Below the pieces are notes generated by a model. The model was given only the letters and a program-made list of their open reading frames with translations. It searched no databases and was not told the origin of the DNA. From Chloroflexota bacterium (GTDB taxonomy: Bacteria > Chloroflexota > Anaerolineae > B4-G1), in NCBI GenBank assembly GCA_003648125.1, contig QMOE01000131.1, positions 1 to 6,676 of the forward strand: a DNA stretch of 6,676 nt, written 5' to 3'. The stretch's first letter is position 1. Every line of letters begins with the position of its first letter. Below, one piece after another: positions 1 through 5,815 of the stretch. A program made the translations under genes and the position numbers.

Positions 1-2
1 CG

Positions 3-848
3 CTGAATGCGCAACTGGAAAATATCCAGGTCCACGGCGACTATGGCGTGACGTTGATCGATGCCGCCCGCGCCACCAAGGACGCGGCCGAGGCCGAGCG
101 CATCCGCGAGGCCAGCCGCCGCACCTGCGACATCATCGGCCAGACAGTCGAGTTCCTCAAATCGCACCAGGTAAAGAACAATGCGCTGCTGCAAGCCGAT
201 GGCTCTCCGCTGACCATCGGGCGGGTGCACGAGCAAATCAACCGCTTTCTGGCCGAGCAGCGATTGGAGGACCCGGAGGGCTTTATCTTTTCCATCGGAC
301 GCGACGCCGGCATCCCTCATAACAAAGGGCGGGCAGAGGACATCATCGAACTGGGCAAAACCATCGTCTTTGATATCTTTCCCCGCGAGGCTGGCGGCGG
401 CTATTTTGCCGACGTGACCCGCACATTTTGCCTGGGCTACGCGCCGCCCGAGGTCGAGAAGGCCTACCGGGACGTGTACGAGTGCTCTGAGAAGATGATC
501 GGTTCTTACGAGGTGGGCGCCAAAGCCCGGCGTTACCAGCAGGAGACGTGCGAATTCTTCGAGAGCCGCGGCCATCCCACCATCGCCAGCGACCCCAAGA
601 CCGAGAGCGGCTACGTGCACAGCCTGGGCCACGGGCTGGGGCTGAATGTCCACGAGGAGCCGCGCTTTAGCGACACGCCATCCAACACCGACGTGCTCAA
701 ATCGGGCCACGTCTTTACCTGCGAGCCGGGGCTGTATTACCCTGACCAGGGCTTTGGCATGCGCATCGAGGACGATCTGTGGATTGACCCTGATGGTAAG
801 GTGCATAACCTGACCAACTTTCCCAAAGAGTTGGTGATTAAACCATGA
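3..848 (+). CDS. M24-family metallopeptidase (Xaa-Pro aminopeptidase/creatinase-type), 5'-partial
   Basis: The frame is open to the left edge of the window, so the true start and any N-terminal creatinase-like domain are missing; 281 codons are visible. A GTG at 48 lies inside the open frame and is probably not the start. The visible part is a complete pita-bread catalytic domain. All five dinuclear metal ligands of the M24 family can be placed (numbered from the first full codon): D124 in VFDIFP, D137 in FADVTRTF, H210 in GHGLGLNVHEEP, E241 in CEPGLY and E256 in MRIEDD. The PH in GIPHNKG is the usual substrate-binding histidine. Family knowledge predicts a cytoplasmic, metal-dependent enzyme removing N-terminal residues from peptides, often Xaa-Pro. 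Exact specificity (aminopeptidase P, prolidase or other) cannot be read from this fragment. Its TGA overlaps the ATG of tsaD by four bases, suggesting coupled translation. Confidence 0.93.
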   Translation: MNAQLENIQVHGDYGVTLIDAARATKDAAEAERIREASRRTCDIIGQTVEFLKSHQVKNNALLQADGSPLTIGRVHEQINRFLAEQRLEDPEGFIFSIGRDAGIPHNKGRAEDIIELGKTIVFDIFPREAGGGYFADVTRTFCLGYAPPEVEKAYRDVYECSEKMIGSYEVGAKARRYQQETCEFFESRGHPTIASDPKTESGYVHSLGHGLGLNVHEEPRFSDTPSNTDVLKSGHVFTCEPGLYYPDQGFGMRIEDDLWIDPDGKVHNLTNFPKELVIKP

Positions 849-1900
849 TCCGTATCCTGGCTATCGAAACTTCCTGTGACGAGACCGCCGCCGCCGTCGT
901 CGCGGACGGGCGGCACATCCTCTCCAACGTCGTCGCCTCGCAGATCGAACTGCACGCTCAATACGGCGGCGTCTTCCCTGAACTTGCCTCCCGCGCCCAC
1001 GTCGAGGCCATCGTGCCCGTGATTCAACAGGCAATGCGGGAGGCCCATCTCGGCTTTGACGATCTGGACGCGGTGGCCGTGACCTACGGGCCGGGGCTGG
1101 CCGGCTCGCTCCTGGTGGGGGTCAACGCGGCCAAGGGACTCGCCCTGGGGCGTGACCTGCCGCTGATCGGGATCAACCACCTGGAGGCCCACATCTATGC
1201 CCACTGGCTGGAATCAACTTTTTCCCCCGCGAGCGGGGAGGAAAGAGAGGATGAGCCGCAAGTGGGGGAAAATGAGGGGGAGCTAGAATTCCCCCTCCTC
1301 GCCCTCATCGTCTCCGGCGGCCACACCGAATTGATCCTGATGCGCGACCACGGCCAATACGAATACCTGGGCGGCACGCTAGACGACGCCGCCGGCGAAG
1401 CGTTCGACAAAGTAGGGCGGCTGTTGGGGCTGGCATACCCCGGCGGGCCAGAAATCCAAAAGGCGGCCCACAAGGGAGATCCCACGGCCTTTAACTTTCC
1501 CCGCGCCTGGCTAGACAATAGTTACGACTTTAGCTTCAGTGGCCTCAAAACTGCTGTACTGCGCGAGATTCAAAAGTACACCGATCCGCCCCAGGGCCGC
1601 CTGCTGGCGAACCTGGCGGCCAGCTTTCAGGCCTCGGTGGTAGATGTGCTCTCGGCCAAGACAGCGCGGGCGGCCGACGAGTTCGGCGTGACCGCTGTGC
1701 TGCTCTGCGGGGGTGTCTCGGCCAACCAATCGCTGCGGGACGTGACCCGCAAGCGGGTCGGCGTGCCGGTCCACTACTCGCCGCTCATCCTCTGCACCGA
1801 CAACGCGGCCATGGTGGGGGCCTGCGCGTATCGGCACTTTATCGCGGGGCGGCGGGCCGGCTGGGATTTGGACGTGTTGCCGGGACTGCGGTTGGCGTGA
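845..1900 (+). CDS. tsaD: tRNA N6-adenosine threonylcarbamoyltransferase TsaD
   Basis: TsaD transfers the threonylcarbamoyl group from threonylcarbamoyl-AMP to A37 of ANN-decoding tRNAs (t6A), working in the cytoplasm with TsaB and TsaE; neither partner gene is in this window. The 351-aa protein begins with the ASKHA phosphate-binding stretch AIETSCDETAAAVV (6-19), then GGVFPELASRAHVEAI (41-56). Metal-binding histidines H112 and H116 are in NHLEAH and the third ligand D319 is in CTDNAAMVG. Other family blocks are VSGGHTEL (156-163), GEAFDKVGRLLGL (184-196), YPGG (198-201), DFSFSGLKTAV (228-238) and LCGGVSAN (287-294). E. coli TsaD is about 337 aa; the extra length is an acidic loop at about 124-148 (see the repeat entry). 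The ATG overlaps the upstream stop (ATGA); no strong Shine-Dalgarno is seen, consistent with coupling. Its TGA overlaps the next start (GTGA). Confidence 0.97.
   Translation: MIRILAIETSCDETAAAVVADGRHILSNVVASQIELHAQYGGVFPELASRAHVEAIVPVIQQAMREAHLGFDDLDAVAVTYGPGLAGSLLVGVNAAKGLALGRDLPLIGINHLEAHIYAHWLESTFSPASGEEREDEPQVGENEGELEFPLLALIVSGGHTELILMRDHGQYEYLGGTLDDAAGEAFDKVGRLLGLAYPGGPEIQKAAHKGDPTAFNFPRAWLDNSYDFSFSGLKTAVLREIQKYTDPPQGRLLANLAASFQASVVDVLSAKTARAADEFGVTAVLLCGGVSANQSLRDVTRKRVGVPVHYSPLILCTDNAAMVGACAYRHFIAGRRAGWDLDVLPGLRLA
1220..1297. repeat. Palindrome-rich, repeat-like insertion inside tsaD
   Basis: This stretch encodes the extra acidic loop of TsaD between NHLEAHIYAHWLE and FPLLALIVSGGHT. 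It contains three nested or adjacent inverted repeats: ttttccccc (1220-1228) with gggggaaaa (1264-1272); ccccgc-ga-gcgggg (1225-1238); and gaggggga (1274-1281) with tccccctc (1290-1297) around an 8-base loop. Read on the minus strand it encodes SPLAGE, a peptide I recognise as the reading of a widespread GC-rich palindromic repeat found between genes and in spurious ORFs of many bacteria. The structure is seen directly; that it is an inserted dispersed repeat kept in frame is inference. Ordinary loop-length variation in TsaD is the alternative. Confidence 0.45.
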
Positions 1901-2352
1901 AACCAATGAACAACGAACAAATCCGGCCACTGGCGCTGGGCATCGTCTGGCGCAGCGACGAACTCTTGGTCTTTGAAGCGCGCGATCGCGTCACAGGCGA
2001 GACCTACTACCGCCCTCTCGGCGGCGGCATCGAGTTCGGGGAACGCAGTCACGAGGCGCTCCGGCGCGAGTTCCGCGAAGAGCTGGGCGCCGAGCTTGCC
2101 AGCACGCGCTACCTGGCTACCACGGAGAACATCTTTACCTGCAACGGCGAACGCGGCCACGAAATCGTCCTGCTCTACGAGGCCACTCTGGCCAACCGCT
2201 CCCTCTACGAGCAGGAAACCTTCGAGGTGCATGAAGAGACCGAGACCCTGACGGCTCGCTGGATGCCGCTGCACGAGTTTCAAGGGAGCGGCCCGCCGTT
2301 GTATCCCGATGGATTGTTGCAAATACTTGCCAACCAAGGAATGATCAGATGA
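1897..2352 (+). CDS. Nudix hydrolase
   Basis: A 151-aa protein with a perfect Nudix box, G(x5)E(x7)REUxEExGU, at residues 43-65: G43, E49, then REFREELGA at 57-65. The glutamates of REFREE bind Mg2+ for hydrolysis of a nucleoside diphosphate linked to another group. The flanking fold also fits: VLLYEATL (91-98) and TARWMPLHEF (119-128) are typical late Nudix strands. The substrate cannot be predicted; the protein is a single-domain cytoplasmic enzyme of usual length. Start choice: GTG at 1897 overlaps the tsaD stop (GTGA), matching the other junctions; ATG at 1906 in the same frame is a possible alternative giving 148 aa. No clear Shine-Dalgarno precedes either. The last codons overlap the next gene (ATGA). 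Confidence 0.93.
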   Translation: MKPMNNEQIRPLALGIVWRSDELLVFEARDRVTGETYYRPLGGGIEFGERSHEALRREFREELGAELASTRYLATTENIFTCNGERGHEIVLLYEATLANRSLYEQETFEVHEETETLTARWMPLHEFQGSGPPLYPDGLLQILANQGMIR

Positions 2353-4418
2353 ACGAACCGGTACATCGTTGGAGCACATCCACCAAGCGCACAGTCATCT
2401 TGATTATTTTGGTGCTGCTGGCGCTGGTCATTTACCGCTTTCGCGACGTTCTTCCACCACTGGTGATCGCGTTGCTGCTGGCCTTTATCCTCGACCCCAT
2501 CGCCGACTTTTTCACCGACCACCTCCACCTCTCGCGCGGGCTGGCGACTGGCCTCATCTTCCTGGTGCTGCTCGTGGGCATGCTGGGCGTGATAGCCGCC
2601 CCAATGACAGTCGTGCCGGCTATCCAGCGGGCCGTGATCTCGTTACAGGTAGATACAACCGCCGTCATCACCGAGATCGGCACCTTCCTGGAGCGACCGG
2701 TGCAGGTCGGGGAGTACACTCTGGACCTGAGCAGTACGTATGAGGAGCTAAGTTCGATACTGCGCTCGTTCGTCAGTTCGGTCGCGCAAGGTACCCTCGA
2801 CATTGTGCTTAACCTCGCCTCAGGCGCCTTCTGGCTGGTCATCATCCTGATGATTACCTTTTACCTGGTCAAAGACGCCGACCGCTTCACGGAGCAACTG
2901 GACAACCTGGCCCCGCCTGGCTACCGCGACGACTTTGTGCGTCTGCGCCGGCAGATCACAGACGTGTGGAACGCTTTTCTGCGCGGCCAGTTGCTGCTGG
3001 GCGGGGCCATGATCGTCATCACAACCGTTGTCTGCACAGCGGTCGGCCTGCCCTACGCGGGGGTGATGGGCCTGATCGCAGGGGTGATGGAGTTCGTGCC
3101 CAACGTCGGGCCGATCATTGCACTGATACCAGCGGCGCTGGTGGCCCTGTTCCAAGGCTCTAGCTTTTTGCCAATGAGCAACTTTTGGTTCGCCATGCTG
3201 GTGATTGGACTGTACATCGTGATTCAACAAATCGAAGGAAACCTGCTCGTGCCCCGCATCATGGGCCGCAGCCTCAACCTGCACCCATTGGTGGTGCTGA
3301 TCGGCATCATCGTCGGCGGCAACCTGGCCGGCATCTTGGGGATGCTGCTCGCCGCGCCCGTCCTGGCGACGCTGCGGGTGGTGGGCCATTACGTCTTTTG
3401 CCGCCTCTACGACCACGACCCATTCGTCGAGCCGGAGAAAGCCACCCCCAAGCCAAAGCTGCTCAAGCGGGCGCAGCAAGCAGCCTGGGATCGGATACAG
3501 GAGGAGATGAAACAAAGAAAGATCGTGCTCCCCCCCGTCCATGTTCGACCAGCGCAGCCGACGGATAGACCCGCCGTCGAAGCCATCTCCGCCCAGATTT
3601 GGGAGGGCCACGATTACATCCCAGACGTATGGGGCAATTGGCTGACCGACTCCCATGGTCAATTCTTCGTGGCGGAATTGGGGGGTAGAGTAGTTGGATT
3701 TGCCAAACTCACCCGCCTGGCCGACGACGAGTGGTGGATGGAAGGCTTGCGGGTGGATCCGGCCCATCGAGGAAAGGGAATCGCCGGACAATTACAAACT
3801 ATCCAGGTCGAGACAGCGCGCCGCACCGGGCGCGGGACGCTGCGCCTGGGAACTCACGCCGAAAATTATCCCATCCACCACATAGCCGTCCGTGATGGCT
3901 TCTGCCGCGTAGCCGTCTATCACCCCTACCGAGCTGACCCGCTCCCGGATGACGAAACACCCGCTCTTCACTGCCTGACCGAAACAGACCTGGCAGCGGC
4001 CTGGGCATTGACCGCCGAATCTCCGCGCTATCAGGCAGCGAGCGGATTATATGAAGATTTCTGCAAGTGGAAGAACCTGACCCGCGAGCAGCTAGAGCGG
4101 CATCTAGCGGCGGGGGACATTTGGGGACTGGACGCCGAGGGCAAACTCGCTGCCTGGGCCTTGATCTGTCGAGAGGGAAAGGAAGAGGAGGAAAAAGACA
4201 AACTCCACGTGGGTTACGTGGACGGCAAAGAGAACGCCATATCTATCACCCTGCGAGAATTGCGCAAGCTGGCTGCACAGCAAGGGTATACAGAGGTGCG
4301 CTTCAGACCGGTGGACGAACCAGGCTTGATGGCAGCGGCCGAGGCCGCCGGTTACGAGCAAAGGGAAAATAGCCACGACATCTGGATATTCGAGTTGCAG
4401 TTGGAGCAAGGGACTTGA
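2349..4418 (+). CDS. AI-2E family transporter fused to a tandem GNAT acetyltransferase region
   Basis: A single 689-aa frame. Residues 1-350 are a membrane protein of the AI-2E (PerM-like) family. Hydrophobic segments lie near 15-30, 34-53, 66-90, 157-174, 215-234, 236-268, 280-296 and 309-345, with the family signatures FVPNVGPIIALIPA (249-262) and EGNLLVPRIMGRSLNLHP (296-313). The family exports small molecules or ions; known members include AI-2 exporters and Na+/H+ antiporters, so the substrate is open. Residues 351-396 form a charged linker. Residues 397-520 are a GNAT N-acetyltransferase domain starting VRPAQPTDRPAVEAI, with acetyl-CoA loop RGKGIAG (R474, G477, A479) after GLRVDPAH. Residues 535-689 resemble a second, degenerate GNAT half (AAWALI, HVGYVDG, AAEAAGYE) without an RxxGxG loop. 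An AAGGA at 2336-2340 sits 8 bases before the ATG. Usual AI-2E proteins are about 340-400 aa, so the acetyltransferase part is an addition. Its acceptor is unknown. Confidence 0.9.
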   Translation: MNEPVHRWSTSTKRTVILIILVLLALVIYRFRDVLPPLVIALLLAFILDPIADFFTDHLHLSRGLATGLIFLVLLVGMLGVIAAPMTVVPAIQRAVISLQVDTTAVITEIGTFLERPVQVGEYTLDLSSTYEELSSILRSFVSSVAQGTLDIVLNLASGAFWLVIILMITFYLVKDADRFTEQLDNLAPPGYRDDFVRLRRQITDVWNAFLRGQLLLGGAMIVITTVVCTAVGLPYAGVMGLIAGVMEFVPNVGPIIALIPAALVALFQGSSFLPMSNFWFAMLVIGLYIVIQQIEGNLLVPRIMGRSLNLHPLVVLIGIIVGGNLAGILGMLLAAPVLATLRVVGHYVFCRLYDHDPFVEPEKATPKPKLLKRAQQAAWDRIQEEMKQRKIVLPPVHVRPAQPTDRPAVEAISAQIWEGHDYIPDVWGNWLTDSHGQFFVAELGGRVVGFAKLTRLADDEWWMEGLRVDPAHRGKGIAGQLQTIQVETARRTGRGTLRLGTHAENYPIHHIAVRDGFCRVAVYHPYRADPLPDDETPALHCLTETDLAAAWALTAESPRYQAASGLYEDFCKWKNLTREQLERHLAAGDIWGLDAEGKLAAWALICREGKEEEEKDKLHVGYVDGKENAISITLRELRKLAAQQGYTEVRFRPVDEPGLMAAAEAAGYEQRENSHDIWIFELQLEQGT
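3499..3509 (+). promoter_or_regulatory. Possible internal ribosome-binding site and start for the GNAT half
   Basis: AGGAGG (3499-3504) is followed after only two bases by an in-frame ATG at 3507, codon 387 of the fusion, just before the acetyltransferase domain. Initiation here would give a free soluble protein of about 303 aa beside the full-length fusion. The spacing is shorter than usual, and the same bases encode QEEM in a charged linker, so coincidence is quite possible. An in-frame GTG at 3525 is a second candidate. Confidence 0.25.
4403..4417 (+). promoter_or_regulatory. Shine-Dalgarno and TTG start of the flavoprotein gene
   Basis: GGAG at 4403-4406 lies 8 bases before TTG at 4415. 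The TTG overlaps the previous stop (TTGA). The rare start is favoured because the FAD-binding strand begins at the next residues (KADIAVVGAGPAG), and a later start would cut the Rossmann motif. Confidence 0.65.
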
Positions 4419-5602
4419 AAGCAGACATCGCTGTCGTAGGCGCTGGGCCGGCCGGGTCGGTGGCAGCGCAACGTCTGGCCGCCGCCGGCGTTCGAGTCGC
4501 GCTGTTGGAGCGAGCCACCTTCCCCCGCGACAAGCCCTGCGGCGACGGGGTGAGCGCGGATGGATTAGCCGCTCTGGCCCGCACCGGCCTGGGCGAGTGG
4601 GCCTCCCAGTTCCCCGCGCCGGAGGTGCTGCGCTTGACCTCTCCCGACGATCGGCCGCTGGATGTGCATCCTGACGGCAACGCCGACGGCCATTGCTATG
4701 GGCGGACGATTCCCCGCCAGTTGCTCGATGCCCGGCTGGCCCAGGCGGCGGTCGAGGCGGGGGCGCAGTTGCTGGAAAAGACGCCGGTACAGGGGATAGA
4801 ATTGCTCGACGGCAGCGGAGCCGCCGTTCGCGCCAGCGGGCTAAAGATAACCGCCCGCCTGATCATCCTGGCCGATGGCAGCAACGCCAGTGTGACGCGC
4901 AAACTGGGGTTGGCGCGGGGAACGCCAGAATTGGTCGCCGCACGGCAGTACCTGACCGGCGACACCGGCGCTCCTCAGCAGTTGGAGATACATTTTCGAG
5001 ACGGAATCCTTCCCGGTTACACCTGGCTGTTCCCGCTGGGCGAGGGCCACGTCAATGTGGGAACTGGAACCTTTGTCCGGCGCGTGCGTCGGGACGAGGT
5101 CAACCTGCAGGAGGTAATGGCCCGTTTCGTGGCCGACTCGGCCATCACCGGGGGACGGCTGGCGCAAGCTGAACCGATCGGGCCGATAAAGGGACATCTG
5201 CTGCGCACGCAGTTCGGCTCCACGCGCACGCACGCCGAGCGGATCCTGGTCGCCGGGGACGCGGCTGGGCTGGTGAGTCCACTTTCGGGAGAGGGCATCG
5301 CGCCGGCAATGGAGAGCGGCGAGTTGGCGGCCGCCCACGCGCTGAGCGCGCTGGAGACGGGGGATTTCTCGACCGAGGCATTGGCCTCTTACACCAGGGA
5401 ACTGGAGGCGCACTATGGGGCCGACCATCGGGCGGCGCGTATCCTGCGGCTGGCGTTGAACTCCCCGTACCTGCTCAACCGCGTCTTTCACCGGCTGCGG
5501 CAGGATCGGGAATTGGCGCTGCTCATCGCCTACATCGTCATCGGCCACAAATCGCCCCGCCTGGCGCTGCGCCCGACCACGCTGTTGCGGCTACTGACCT
5601 GA
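4415..5602 (+). CDS. Geranylgeranyl reductase family FAD-dependent oxidoreductase
   Basis: A 395-aa flavoprotein of the PHBH-fold geranylgeranyl reductase group. Seen in order: dinucleotide-binding GAGPAG (10-15) with the strand-end acid E32; FPRDKPCGDGVS (36-47), the conserved Cys-containing motif of this family; RQLLDARL (101-108); ADGSNASVTRKLGL (153-166), the DG motif; GYTWLFPLGEGHVNVGTG (201-218), the YxWxFP-type block that separates these enzymes from ordinary hydroxylases; and GDAAGLVSPLSGEGI (281-295), which binds the FAD ribityl/phosphate. The C-terminal part (about 335-395) is helical and Arg/Leu rich. Members reduce isoprenoid double bonds in chlorophyll side chains, archaeal lipids or quinone tails; which applies here is unknown. 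No isoprenoid synthase or chlorophyll gene lies next to it. It is the last gene of the overlapping block; 39 bases follow before the next gene. Confidence 0.9.
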   Translation: MKADIAVVGAGPAGSVAAQRLAAAGVRVALLERATFPRDKPCGDGVSADGLAALARTGLGEWASQFPAPEVLRLTSPDDRPLDVHPDGNADGHCYGRTIPRQLLDARLAQAAVEAGAQLLEKTPVQGIELLDGSGAAVRASGLKITARLIILADGSNASVTRKLGLARGTPELVAARQYLTGDTGAPQQLEIHFRDGILPGYTWLFPLGEGHVNVGTGTFVRRVRRDEVNLQEVMARFVADSAITGGRLAQAEPIGPIKGHLLRTQFGSTRTHAERILVAGDAAGLVSPLSGEGIAPAMESGELAAAHALSALETGDFSTEALASYTRELEAHYGADHRAARILRLALNSPYLLNRVFHRLRQDRELALLIAYIVIGHKSPRLALRPTTLLRLLT

Positions 5603-5623
5603 TCACGCTTCACACATCACGTT
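5603..5623. repeat. Short degenerate heptamer tandem (TCACRYW x3)
   Basis: Three consecutive 7-base units start at 5603, 5610 and 5617, each beginning TCAC. They fill the gap directly after the flavoprotein stop and before the next ribosome-binding site. Tracts of TCACGTT/TCACGCT type occur between genes in Chloroflexota genomes to my knowledge; with only three units this could be chance. Confidence 0.35.
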
Positions 5624-5628
5624 TAATT

Positions 5629-5644
5629 GGAGGCAAACAGAATG
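5629..5644 (+). promoter_or_regulatory. Strong Shine-Dalgarno fixing the start of the 57-aa gene
   Basis: GGAGG at 5629-5633 is followed by 8 bases and ATG at 5642. An in-frame TTG at 5627 would place the start over the Shine-Dalgarno itself, so ATG 5642 is preferred. The fresh, strong site and the 39-base gap suggest independent initiation rather than coupling to the gene before. Confidence 0.8.
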
Positions 5645-5815
5645 ACAGAACCCAACATTGTTATCTTGTCCGAGACCGAGAACTTTAGCCTGTGGCAGGC
5701 CGAGGAGCCTGACGGCGAGACGACCTACCACTTGGAACTGGGCACCGTCACCGTGCACTTTTTCCGCGAGGAGTGGGAAGAATTCATCCAATTAGTGCAG
5801 AAAGTAGAGGCCTAA
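5642..5815 (+). CDS. Small conserved-looking protein of unknown function (57 aa)
   Basis: A short protein, MTEPNIVILSETENFSLWQ at its start, ending in the acidic stretch EEWEEFIQLVQKVEA. I do not recognise a named family. The pattern reads as alternating strands (NIVILSETENFSLWQAEE, TTYHLELGTVTVHFF) followed by one amphipathic helix (about 43-55), so a small beta-sheet plus helix fold is likely. It is strongly acidic (12 Glu and 2 Asp in 57 residues), has no cysteines, no signal peptide and no membrane segment. Support for a real gene: a strong Shine-Dalgarno at proper spacing, codon use like its neighbours, and a TAA placed directly against the ATG of the DUF3786 gene (TAAATG). It probably works with, or is co-produced with, that protein. 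Function unknown. Confidence 0.75.
   Translation: MTEPNIVILSETENFSLWQAEEPDGETTYHLELGTVTVHFFREEWEEFIQLVQKVEA

Noticed and set aside
1774..2379. A 201-codon minus-strand open frame across the tsaD/Nudix junction
   Set aside because: It covers two motif-rich + strand genes and has no family features or ribosome-binding site that I could support.
3530..3568. Frameshift at the seven-C run as the true end of the transporter gene
   Set aside because: The present frame continues smoothly through linker into a well-formed GNAT domain, and the ATG at 3507 is in the same frame, so an indel would damage the acetyltransferase as well. Kept only as a check item.
2820..3791. A 323-codon open frame on the minus strand opposite the transporter
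   Set aside because: It is antisense to a well-supported gene, rich in His/Gln/Asp as expected from reversed codons of hydrophobic GC-rich sequence, and shows no known motif.
2349..4418. GNAT region as RimI, which often neighbours tsaD
   Set aside because: The domain is a longer tandem form with no RimI-like short single-domain layout, so co-location with tsaD alone does not support that name.
4841..5548. A 235-codon minus-strand open frame opposite the flavoprotein gene
   Set aside because: The + strand frame carries all the FAD motifs; this frame has no recognisable domain and is a by-product of high GC.
5627..5641. TTG at 5627 as an earlier start giving a 62-aa protein
   Set aside because: It would overlap the GGAGG that serves ATG 5642 and has no Shine-Dalgarno of its own.
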